The notes under the pieces are model-generated. The model was not told the DNA's origin. It was given only the letters and a program-made list of their open reading frames with translations, and ran no database searches. From Streptomyces antibioticus (lineage in GTDB: Bacteria; Actinomycetota; Actinomycetes; Streptomycetales; Streptomycetaceae), in the NCBI RefSeq assembly GCF_002019855.1, contig NZ_CM007717.1, positions 6,333,750 through 6,397,749 of the forward strand: a stretch of 64,000 nt of DNA, in the 5' to 3' direction. The stretch's first letter is position 1, and every line of letters begins with the position of its first letter. The position numbers and the translations under genes were made by a program. Positions 18,002 through 25,689 of this stretch are shown one piece after another.

Positions 18002-18607
18002 GTGCTGGTCAAGTGGATTCGCTGCACCGTGGTGGACCGCCGCGGTTTCGAGCGGGGGCAGCGGAAGTGGGCGGGGCTTCTGGGGGAGCCGGGGTTTCGG
18101 GGACAGGGCGGGGGCTGGAGCAGGGGACGGCCCTCGGTGGCCCATGTCTTCGCCTTCTGGGAGAGCCGCGCCTTCTACGACTCGTTCATGGCCCGTTCCC
18201 ATGACCGGCTGGCCCAGACCCAGGCAGGCACTTTCAAGGACGCCCAGGTCCGGCTCTTCGACTACCGCTTCGACGTGAAGACGGGGTTCGAGCCCCGCTT
18301 CACCGACTCCGACCTGCTGCGGGTCGCCCTGTGCCGGGTCCACGAGGAGCGCGCCGAGCACTTCACCCTGATGCAGGAGAAGGTCTGGAACCCCGCCATG
18401 GCCGGCTCGCCCGGCATGATCCGCGGGATGTTCGGCGAGGCGCCGGGGCACGAGTTCCTGGTCCTGTCGATGTGGCGCTCCGAGGCCGAGCACGGAAAGT
18501 ACCGCACCGAACGCGTGGAGCGGCTGGCGCTGCGCGCCCAGACCGAGGCGGACATAGCCGCCCTGACCGGGGACATCGTCGAGCTGGAGTCGACCTGGAC
18601 GGTGTGA
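18002..18607 (+). CDS. DUF4937 domain protein
   Basis: A 201-residue protein beginning VLVKWIRCTV, matching the YdbC-like DUF4937 fold (a dimeric alpha/beta-barrel relative) in its first half; the second half (VALCRVHEERAEHF to LVLSMWRSEAEH) looks like a second copy of the same ferredoxin-like barrel, so the protein may be an internal duplication. The GTG start follows a TACGAT -10-like box by 7 bases, suggesting a leaderless message. A 7-bp inverted repeat (18613-18636) follows its stop. Function unknown. Confidence 0.65.
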   Translation: MLVKWIRCTVVDRRGFERGQRKWAGLLGEPGFRGQGGGWSRGRPSVAHVFAFWESRAFYDSFMARSHDRLAQTQAGTFKDAQVRLFDYRFDVKTGFEPRFTDSDLLRVALCRVHEERAEHFTLMQEKVWNPAMAGSPGMIRGMFGEAPGHEFLVLSMWRSEAEHGKYRTERVERLALRAQTEADIAALTGDIVELESTWTV

Positions 18608-18612
18608 GATCC

Positions 18613-18636
18613 CGGACCCGAGAGTCCGAGGGTCCG
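18613..18636 (+). terminator. Hairpin after the DUF4937 gene
   Basis: CGGACCC and GGGTCCG form a 7-bp stem with a 10-base loop just after the stop codon. Confidence 0.5.
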
Positions 18637-18741
18637 CAACCCGTACACCCGTGTGATTTCCGGTGCGGAATCCGTGTGACCTACGCCGTATGGTGCCAGG
18701 ACGAGTATTCGATCTGCCGCCACCCGATCTAGGGTCTTGGC

Positions 18742-19401
18742 ATGGCACGACCACGGCGCATCGTCCTTGTCCGGCACGGGGAGTCAACGGGCAATGTTGA
18801 TGACACCGTCTACGAGCGTGAACCCGACCACGCACTAGCCCTCACCGACCGCGGGCGGCAACAGGCCGAGGAGACCGGCAGAAGGCTCAGGGAAGTGCTC
18901 GGCCGCGAGCGCGTCAGCGTGTACGTCTCACCGTATCGGCGCACCCACGAGACCCTGCGGGCCTTCCACCTCGACAGCGACCTCATACGCGTACGCGAGG
19001 AGCCCAGGCTGCGCGAGCAGGACTGGGGGAACTGGCAGGACCGCGACGACGTACGGCTTCAGAAGGCGTACCGGGACGCCTACGGGCACTTCTTCTACCG
19101 CTTCGCCCAGGGCGAGAGCGGAGCCGACGTCTACGACCGGGTCGGCGGCTTCCTGGAGAGCCTCTTCCGCAGCTTCGAGGCCCCCGACCACCCCCCGAAC
19201 GTGCTCATCGTGACCCACGGCCTCGCCATGCGCCTCTTCTGCATGCGCTGGTTCCACTGGACGGTCGCCGAGTTCGAGTCGCTGTCGAACCCCGGGAACG
19301 CCGAGATGCGGATGCTCGTTCTTGGAGACGACGGTAAGTACACACTTGACCGGCCCTTCGACCGCTGGCGAGATCCGGAACCGTACGGGATCACCGGATA
19401 G
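18742..19401 (+). CDS. Histidine phosphatase family protein (phosphoglycerate mutase-like)
   Basis: A 219-residue enzyme of the histidine phosphatase superfamily: VRHGEST carries the catalytic RHG near residue 11, with the second-half histidine in IVTHGLAMR. A TAGGGT -10-like box ends 5 bases before the ATG, so the transcript is probably leaderless. The next gene starts 12 bases after its stop, forming a two-gene operon with the ADP-ribosylglycohydrolase. The substrate cannot be told from the sequence. Confidence 0.85.
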   Translation: MARPRRIVLVRHGESTGNVDDTVYEREPDHALALTDRGRQQAEETGRRLREVLGRERVSVYVSPYRRTHETLRAFHLDSDLIRVREEPRLREQDWGNWQDRDDVRLQKAYRDAYGHFFYRFAQGESGADVYDRVGGFLESLFRSFEAPDHPPNVLIVTHGLAMRLFCMRWFHWTVAEFESLSNPGNAEMRMLVLGDDGKYTLDRPFDRWRDPEPYGITG

Positions 19402-19413
19402 AGTGGCAGAGCG

Positions 19414-20319
19414 ATGACCGCTGACTCCTCTCCCGACGGGCGCCTGGAGCGCGCCCTCGCCAGCCTGCGCGGACTCTCGGTGGGTGACGCACTGGGCTCG
19501 CAGTTCTTCGTCCCGGTGAACTACCCGCTGCTGAAGCGCCGCGAGCTGCCCCCCGGTCCCTGGCAGTGGACCGACGACACCGAGATGGCCTGCTCCGTGG
19601 TGGCAGTCCTCGCCGCCCACCACCGCATCGACCAGGACGCCCTCGCGCACGCCTTCGCGGACCACCACGACTTCGACCGCGGCTACGGCCCCGCCGTCAA
19701 CCGACTGCTCCGGCTGGTCAGGGAGGGCGCCGACTGGCGCGAACTCTCGACCGCCCTCTTCAACGGCCAGGGCTCCTGGGGCAACGGCGCCGCGATGCGG
19801 ATCGCCCCCCTCGGCGCCTGGTACGCGGACGACCCCGAGCAGGCCACCCACCAGGCGGAGATCTCCTCGTACCCCACGCACCAGCACCGGGAGGCCGTCG
19901 TCGGGGCCATGGCCGTCGCCGCGGCCGCCGCCCTCGCCGGGGCGCCGGGAGGACCGCCGAGTGCCGGCGCCCTGCTCGACGGCGTGATCGCGCTCATCCC
20001 GAAGAGCGCCGTCGGCGCCGGCCTGCGACGGGCCAGGGACATGCTCGACTACGGCGACGCGGCCACCGTCGCCGCCGTGCTGGGCTGCGGACGGCGCACC
20101 TCGGCCCATGACACCGTGCCCTTCGCCCTCTGGTCGGCGGCTCGCGCCCTCGGCGACTTCGAGGGCGCCTTCTGGACGACCGCCCAGGTGGGCGGCGACG
20201 TGGACACGACCTGCGCCATCGTGGGCGGCGTCCTGGCCGCGGGGAAGGCCGGTGCTCCACCCGCCGCCTGGGCGGACCATGTCGAGGCCCTGCCCGAGTG
20301 GGTGCGAGGCACTGAGTGA
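19414..20319 (+). CDS. ADP-ribosylglycohydrolase family protein
   Basis: A 301-residue DraG/ARH-type hydrolase that would remove ADP-ribose from proteins or small molecules. The paired metal-binding motifs are visible: WTDDTEM near residue 50 and GGDVDTTCAIVGG near residue 265, along with the early GDALG. It lies 12 bases after the phosphatase gene with no strong ribosome site of its own, so it is probably translationally linked. Whether it acts on a DNA-linked, protein or NAD-derived substrate is unknown. Confidence 0.85.
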   Translation: MTADSSPDGRLERALASLRGLSVGDALGSQFFVPVNYPLLKRRELPPGPWQWTDDTEMACSVVAVLAAHHRIDQDALAHAFADHHDFDRGYGPAVNRLLRLVREGADWRELSTALFNGQGSWGNGAAMRIAPLGAWYADDPEQATHQAEISSYPTHQHREAVVGAMAVAAAAALAGAPGGPPSAGALLDGVIALIPKSAVGAGLRRARDMLDYGDAATVAAVLGCGRRTSAHDTVPFALWSAARALGDFEGAFWTTAQVGGDVDTTCAIVGGVLAAGKAGAPPAAWADHVEALPEWVRGTE

Positions 20320-20625
20320 CGGCGCTCGGCGCCACTCCCTCGATGATTCGCAGGCGTGATCTTGTGTGGGATGCGCTGCCGGGCCCGTCGTTCGCGTGTA
20401 GCTGTCTGTGATGGCCAATTGGTCGGTCAGGGGCGGGTGGTGAGGGCAGAGAACGCCTCCGCCTCTGCCGCCGTTCGGGTCGTGTCGGCGCATGCGCTGA
20501 GCGTGTGCATCGGCGAATGAGATCGGCACGGTTCCGGTCGATCCGAGGACGATTTCGGTGCGGTCGGGCTGTCTAGGGGGCCGGGGTGTCGCGAGGGGAT
20601 CCGGGCGGCGTACGCTAAGGGCGCC
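20320..20625. other. Spacer before rnhB
   Basis: No gene is supported in these 306 bases. A GGCAGAG/CTCTGCC inverted repeat (20445-20469) is the only hairpin of note and may end the upstream operon. A TACGCT -10-like box ends 10 bases before the rnhB start. Confidence 0.5.
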
Positions 20626-21327
20626 ATGCCGTACGAACCCCCTACTCACACCGTCGAGCGCTCCCTTCGCGCCACGACCGGAGCGAAGGTCATCGCCGGT
20701 GTCGACGAGGTCGGCCGCGGAGCGTGGGCCGGACCCGTCACCGTCTGCGCGGCGATCACCGGACTGCGCAGGCCGCCCGTCGGCCTGACCGACTCCAAGC
20801 TCCTCACCGTCAAGCGACGCAACGAACTCGACGAGATACTGCGGAAATGGGTGAGTTCCTACGCCCTGGGGCATGCCTCTCCCGAGGAGATCGACGGACT
20901 GGGCATGACGGCCGCGCTGCGGCTCGCCGCAGGGCGGGCACTGGACGCGCTGCCGATCCGCCCCGACGCGGTGATCCTCGACGGGAAGCACGACTACCTC
21001 GGCGCCCCGTGGAAGGTCCGTACGGTCATCAAGGGCGACCGCTCGTGCGTGGCGGTGGCGGCGGCCTCGGTGATCGCGAAGGTTCAGCGCGACAAAATGA
21101 TGGCCGAACTGGGTATCGACCATGCAGACTTCGGTTTTGCGGACAATGCCGGGTATCCCTCACCTGTGCACAAGGCCGCACTGGAGGTACGGGGCCCCAC
21201 TCCGTTCCACCGGTTGTCGTGGGCGTATCTTGATGCGCTGCCCCAGTGGCGGCATCTCAAGAAGGCCCGTAGCTGGGCGGAGGGAAGCGTTCCGGAGATC
21301 GAGGGCCAGCTGGGTTTCGACTTCTGA
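20626..21327 (+). CDS. rnhB: Ribonuclease HII
   Basis: Cuts RNA in RNA-DNA hybrids and removes single ribonucleotides misincorporated in DNA. The 233-residue protein has the catalytic pair in GVDEVGRG, the AVILDG aspartate and the conserved KGD and ASVIAKV segments. Placed between nrdRJ and recQ, it fits a genome-maintenance role. ATG 20626 has no clear ribosome site; the TACGCT box 10 bases upstream suggests a very short leader. Confidence 0.95.
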   Translation: MPYEPPTHTVERSLRATTGAKVIAGVDEVGRGAWAGPVTVCAAITGLRRPPVGLTDSKLLTVKRRNELDEILRKWVSSYALGHASPEEIDGLGMTAALRLAAGRALDALPIRPDAVILDGKHDYLGAPWKVRTVIKGDRSCVAVAAASVIAKVQRDKMMAELGIDHADFGFADNAGYPSPVHKAALEVRGPTPFHRLSWAYLDALPQWRHLKKARSWAEGSVPEIEGQLGFDF

Positions 21328-21395
21328 CCATTCCGCTCGCACTGATGTGCCACCTGCTGGCGCGAGCCGCACCAGCGTTTGATAAAAAACAGCTC

Positions 21396-22034
21396 ATGCC
21401 TCTCATTCCCGAGGAGCCTCAGATTCACGAGAGTGCCCAGGGTCCCCGCGCCACTCCGGCCAGTGGCCGCACAGCGCCGACCCCTCGCCCCGTACCCGGT
21501 CCCCGTCCTGCGGCGCCGTCGCGCCCCGGTCGTCCCGGACCTCTGCGGCCCACGCCGCCGGCGCAGCGCGCCCCGCGTGACGCCGCGCCCAAGCCCGGGC
21601 CCTCGGCCCCGGCCGCTCCCGCCGCCTCCGCGCCCGCCACGGCGGTTCCCCAGATCCAGCTGATCCCCGCCTCGGCCGACGGCGCCCTGGACGCCGCCGA
21701 GGAGGCAGTGGACCTGCTGCTCGACTCGGGTCGCGCTCCGGGGGAGGTGCTGGTCCTCACCACGGGCGAGCAGCACCCCTGGGCCGCCCACGAGCTGACC
21801 TTCGGCGAGGCGTCCTACTGGGCGCAGCACGACGCGGGAGACGACGTCTTCTACGCCGATGCCGCCGCCGTGGGCCGGGCGTCGGCGCGCCCGGTCGTCG
21901 TGGTCGCCGTCAACGGCGGCTCCGACACGGCCGCCGCCACCGCTCTGCCTCTGGCTCGTGCTCGGGCCGGCGCCCTGCTGATCGTCTGCGGAGACCCGCA
22001 GCGGATCAACGCGGCGCTGGGCGCGGGCGTCTGA
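21396..22034 (+). CDS. Unassigned protein: Pro-rich tail plus a helicase C-terminal-like domain
   Basis: 212 residues. Residues 1-85 are disordered and rich in Pro, Ala and Arg. The remaining 125 residues (EVLVLTTGEQHPWAAHE, then VVVVAVNGG and RAGALLIVCGDP) resemble the last part of UvrD/Rep-type helicases, where an Arg/Ala motif precedes a hydrophobic strand ending in GDP, but Walker A and the motor domains are absent. That similarity is from memory of the pattern and is an inference. ATG 21396 gives a start after a GATAAA box; an earlier in-frame start at 21345 lacks support. It follows rnhB by 68 bases. Confidence 0.5.
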   Translation: MPLIPEEPQIHESAQGPRATPASGRTAPTPRPVPGPRPAAPSRPGRPGPLRPTPPAQRAPRDAAPKPGPSAPAAPAASAPATAVPQIQLIPASADGALDAAEEAVDLLLDSGRAPGEVLVLTTGEQHPWAAHELTFGEASYWAQHDAGDDVFYADAAAVGRASARPVVVVAVNGGSDTAAATALPLARARAGALLIVCGDPQRINAALGAGV

Positions 22035-22463
22035 GCCGGTTCCGGTAGACCGGGGACATCGGAGCCGGGGAGGCGTCGTCGCGGCGGCACCTCCACGGTT
22101 TTGCTCCACGCGTCGCTTCTACGCGCGCGGATGACGGCGTCCCGGCGCGCTTCGGTGCGGCCGGGGCCTGATCGAGGTCCGGAGCCGACGCTCTGCTGCC
22201 GTCCGGCAGGCGTCGGGTGTCGTCGGCCGATCGCCGGGCCTGCGGGCCCGGCGTCTGTGGCCCGCCTCGGGCGGCTCACTGGATGAACGTCCGCCCGTCC
22301 CCGATGGTTCCCGACCCGCAGGCTCACGTCGTGCGTGATGCGTCGTGCGCTGCACGGCGGCCGGGCAGGGGAGTGTCATCGGTCGTGCCTGGTGCCCTCG
22401 GGCGGCTCTCCCTTCCGCGTCCGGGTACGTCAGGGAGCAGTACGGGTCGGACCGGCGTCCGGC
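22035..22463. other. Intergenic region with hairpin between convergent genes
   Basis: No gene is supported in these 429 bases. The only clear element is a terminator hairpin at 22232-22253. Confidence 0.5.
22232..22253. terminator. Strong hairpin with UGCG loop
   Basis: A perfect 9-bp stem CGCCGGGCC/GGCCCGGCG closes a TGCG loop, an extra-stable UNCG-type tetraloop in RNA. It lies between convergent genes. Confidence 0.75.
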
Positions 22464-23081
22464 TCAGCGAGCGGCGGCGCGGCGGAGTACCTCCGACGCG
22501 GCACCGCCGGTCCGGGGCAGCGGCGGCGGCGCCTCGAACAGGCCGAACGGCTCCGCCGCGGACTCCGAGTTGGGGCGCCGTCCTCCGCGACCCTCACCGA
22601 GGACCTGCCAGCCGTCCCGCGTCAGCGTGATGTACGCCCCGCAGCGCAGCCCGTGAAGCGTGCAGGCGTCCCGCAGCCCCCACATCCACGCGCCGTCCTC
22701 CTCCGTCCAACGCGCCTCGCCGTCACGGCAGTACATCAGCACGGCGGTGCGCACCGGGGTGCGGCGCCGCAGGTCGTGCGGAATGATCCGGCGCAGTTGG
22801 GCGAGCAGCGCGTTGCGGAACATCCAGCCGTCGGCCGGTGCCTGACGCCGGGTGAACGAGGCGCTGGCACAGACCCGTTCGTCCGGATCGAGGACGGCCA
22901 CGACGGCGGTGGCCGGCCTGGGCACGTGCCGTGCGTGCAGACCGCTGACCACTTCCCGCGGGTTGCGCAGCAGAGGGATGCCGGCCGCGGCCCATTCGGC
23001 GGGCTCGAGCAGGCGGTTGGCGGAGGCGGCGGACGTGGACGACAGCGATGCTGCCGAGGACGGAGCGAATCCGAGGGTCAC
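22464..23081 (-). CDS. Unknown conserved-looking protein next to recQ
   Basis: 205 residues, no family recognised. Features visible are an N-terminal Ser/Ala-rich segment, a central region VVAVLDPDERVCASASF followed by WMFRNALLAQLRRIIPHDLRRRTPVRTAVLMYCRDG, and an aromatic-rich stretch WTEEDGAWMWGLRDACTL. No signal peptide or membrane segment. GTG 23081 was chosen because GGGAGG ends 3 bases before it; upstream readings are poor. An AT-rich inverted repeat (TATATG/CATATA, 23248-23270) lies in its upstream region. Same strand as recQ but 300 bases downstream, so probably a separate transcript. Confidence 0.6.
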   Translation of the reverse strand: MTLGFAPSSAASLSSTSAASANRLLEPAEWAAAGIPLLRNPREVVSGLHARHVPRPATAVVAVLDPDERVCASASFTRRQAPADGWMFRNALLAQLRRIIPHDLRRRTPVRTAVLMYCRDGEARWTEEDGAWMWGLRDACTLHGLRCGAYITLTRDGWQVLGEGRGGRRPNSESAAEPFGLFEAPPPLPRTGGAASEVLRRAAAR

Positions 23082-23247
23082 GATCCTCCCTTCGGCTACG
23101 GCCCACACTGCGGGCGGGTCGGATTCGGGGGAGCGCACGCCACAGAGAGCCCTTCCGGAACTACGGGCGGGATCCGTGCGGGGAGCGGAATTCAATTCTT
23201 CCTGTCGAACTGGGATGCGGCAACGAGCAATTGGGGCCACCGACCGT

Positions 23248-23270
23248 TATATGGAGGTCCGGGTCATATA
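23248..23270 (-). promoter_or_regulatory. AT-rich inverted repeat upstream of the unknown gene
   Basis: TATATG and CATATA flank 11 bases in an otherwise GC-rich spacer of 313 bases (23082-23394) that holds nothing else I can identify. It may be an operator or part of the promoter of the downstream minus-strand gene. Confidence 0.4.
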
Positions 23271-23394
23271 TCCCTACCCGGTGATGCGTAGTTCGACGCG
23301 TGGGCCGCCGCCTGTCCCGCTCATGCGGAGGCAGGCGGACTCAGCCGTGTCACAGGGGTGCGGGGAGGGGCGCGGCGGCGGCCACGCGCTGTGA

Positions 23395-25560
23395 TCATCC
23401 CTGCACAGCGAGGACGAGAGGCAACACCCCCTGCGCTCCCGCGCGTCGGAGCAGTCGGGCGGCGACCGCGAGGGTCCAGCCCGTCTCCACGTAGTCGTCC
23501 ACGAGCAGTACGGGCCCTTGCGTGTCCGCGAGGGCGACGGCCAGCTCCTGCGGCACCTCCAGCATGCCGTCCAGTGCCTTGAGGCGCTGAGCGCTGTTGC
23601 TCCGGGTGACCGGTGAGGCGTCACCGCTGTACTCGACCGTGCCCAGCAGCGGCAGGCGGCCGACCTCCGCGATGCGTGCGCCCAGTGAACGGATCAACTG
23701 CGGCCGGGTGCGCGACGCGAGGGTGACCACACCGACCGGGCGCGGCTGTGCGTCGGGCTCCCCGGAGGCCCAACCGCCCGGCCCTTTCGCCCAATCGGCC
23801 AACACGGTCACGACGGCCCGCGCCACATCGTCCGGAACTGATCCGTCCGGAGCCTGCGCGGTGAGCATCGGACGGAGCCGGTTGCCCCAGCCGATGTCCG
23901 AAAGGCGCCCCAAGGCCCTTCCGGTGGCCGCCTGTTCGCCCGCCGAGATCCGTCCCTTGAGGTCCATGCCGATCGCGGGGAGACCGGTCGGCCACATCCG
24001 GCGGGGCTCCACCTCGACACCCGCGCGGCCCAGATCGACCCGCGCGGCGTCCAGCGCCGCCGAGGACGTATCGGCGGCGTAGCGGGCTCCCGCGCAGTTG
24101 TCGCAGCGTCCGCAGGGCCTCGCGCCCTCGTCGTCGAGCTGGCGCTGGAGGAACTCCATCCGGCACTCCGTCGTCGACGCGTACTGCCGCATCGCCTCCT
24201 GCTCGGCCTTGCGCTGGCGCGCCACCCAGTCGTACCGCTCGGTCTCGTAGGTCCACGGCCGGCCGGTGGCGATCCAGCCGCCCTTCACTCGCTTGACCGC
24301 CCCGTCCACGTCGAGCACCTTGAGCATGGTCTCCAGACGGGAGCGGCGCAGCTCCACCAAGGGCTCCAGGGCGGGCAGCGACATCGGCTTCTCCGCGCGG
24401 GCGAGGACGTCCAGCGTGCGGCGCACGAGGTCCTCCGGGGGGAACGCGAGCGACGCGAAGTACTCCCAGATCGCTTCGTCCTCCCTGCCCGGCAGCAGGA
24501 GCACCTCGGCGTGCTCGACACCGCGGCCCGCCCGGCCCACCTGCTGGTAGTAGGCGATGGGGGAGGAGGGCGAGCCGAGGTGCACGACGAAGCCCAGGTC
24601 GGGCTTGTCGAACCCCATGCCGAGCGCCGAGGTCGCGACCAGCGCCTTGACCTTGTTGGCCAGCAGATCCTCCTCGGCCTGCTGCCGCTCGGCGTTCTCC
24701 GTACGGCCCGTGTAGGAGGCGACCAGGTGTCCGCGCTGCCGGAGGAAGGCGGTGACCTCCTCGGCGGCGGCCACCGTGAGCGTGTAGATGATCCCGGAGC
24801 CCGGCAGCTCGTCCAGGTGGTCGGCGAGCCACGCCATGCGGTGCGCGGCGTCCGGCAGCCGGAGCACGTTCAGGCTGAGGCTCTCCCGGTTCAGCGGGCC
24901 GCGCAGCACCAGCGCGTCCGACGAACCGCCCGTGCCCAGTTGCTCGGCCACGTCGGCCGTCACGCGCGCGTTCGCCGTCGCCGTCGTGGCGAGCACCGGA
25001 ACGCCCGTCGGGAGGTCGGTGAGCATGGTCCGCAGCCGACGGTAGTCCGGGCGGAAGTCATGGCCCCAGTCGGAGATGCAGTGGGCTTCGTCGACCACCA
25101 GCAGCCCGGTCGCGGCGGCCAGCGCGGGCAGCACCTGATCGCGGAAATCAGGGTTGTTGAGCCGCTCGGGACTCACCAGCAGGACGTCGACCTCACCCGC
25201 CGCGATCTCACCCTGCACGGTCTCCCACTCCTCGGTGTTGGAGGAGTTGATCGTCCGTGCGTGAATACCGGCCCGGGCCGCCGCCTCGACCTGGTTGCGC
25301 ATCAGGGCGAGAAGCGGTGAGACGATCACGGTGGGCCCGGCGCCTCTGGCCCGGAGGAGCGAGGTCGCCACGAAGTAGACCGCGGACTTGCCCCACCCGG
25401 TGCGCTGGACGACCAGGGCCCGGCGCCGGTCGGCGACCAGCGCCTCGATGGCCCGCCACTGGTCCTCACGCAGCCGGGCGCCGCCGGTGGCGTCGCCGAC
25501 GAGCCGGGCGAGGACGGTGTCGGCGTCCGCCCGGAGATCCGCGTTGTTCGTGTGCTCCAT
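23395..25560 (-). CDS. recQ: RecQ-type DNA helicase fused to a phosphoribosyltransferase-like domain
   Basis: 721 residues. The N-terminal half is a RecQ helicase: Walker A TGWGKS with Lys58, VVDEAHCISDWGHDFRPDYR, motif VI region QQVGRAGRG, and the zinc cysteines CGRCDNC. The last 200 residues instead resemble a ComF-like phosphoribosyltransferase, with the PRPP loop LLVDDYVETGW at Asp688-Asp689 and no HRDC domain. The canonical loop Thr is replaced (ETGW), so catalysis is uncertain. ATG 25560 lies 7 bases after the -10 box of a damage-type promoter, implying a leaderless transcript. Confidence 0.9.
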   Translation of the reverse strand: MEHTNNADLRADADTVLARLVGDATGGARLREDQWRAIEALVADRRRALVVQRTGWGKSAVYFVATSLLRARGAGPTVIVSPLLALMRNQVEAAARAGIHARTINSSNTEEWETVQGEIAAGEVDVLLVSPERLNNPDFRDQVLPALAAATGLLVVDEAHCISDWGHDFRPDYRRLRTMLTDLPTGVPVLATTATANARVTADVAEQLGTGGSSDALVLRGPLNRESLSLNVLRLPDAAHRMAWLADHLDELPGSGIIYTLTVAAAEEVTAFLRQRGHLVASYTGRTENAERQQAEEDLLANKVKALVATSALGMGFDKPDLGFVVHLGSPSSPIAYYQQVGRAGRGVEHAEVLLLPGREDEAIWEYFASLAFPPEDLVRRTLDVLARAEKPMSLPALEPLVELRRSRLETMLKVLDVDGAVKRVKGGWIATGRPWTYETERYDWVARQRKAEQEAMRQYASTTECRMEFLQRQLDDEGARPCGRCDNCAGARYAADTSSAALDAARVDLGRAGVEVEPRRMWPTGLPAIGMDLKGRISAGEQAATGRALGRLSDIGWGNRLRPMLTAQAPDGSVPDDVARAVVTVLADWAKGPGGWASGEPDAQPRPVGVVTLASRTRPQLIRSLGARIAEVGRLPLLGTVEYSGDASPVTRSNSAQRLKALDGMLEVPQELAVALADTQGPVLLVDDYVETGWTLAVAARLLRRAGAQGVLPLVLAVQG

Positions 25561-25566
25561 GCCTCC

Positions 25567-25589
25567 ATACAACAGGACGGCACTGACAA
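25567..25589 (-). promoter_or_regulatory. PafBC/RecA-NDp-type DNA-damage promoter of recQ
   Basis: On the minus strand TTGTCAGTG (complement of 25581-25589), 8 bases, then TTGTAT (complement of 25567-25572). The 9-base element is identical to that before the dinG-like gene and the spacing is the same; the -10 box has one mismatch to TAnnnT. Confidence 0.7.
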
Positions 25590-25689
25590 TCCGGTCGCGA
25601 TCGCCGCCCGCCCCCGACTGTTGTCGTGGCCCTGATCGGACTTATCCACAGGCCAAGCGGAACTTTGCGATCCGCGAGATCGTCAGCGC

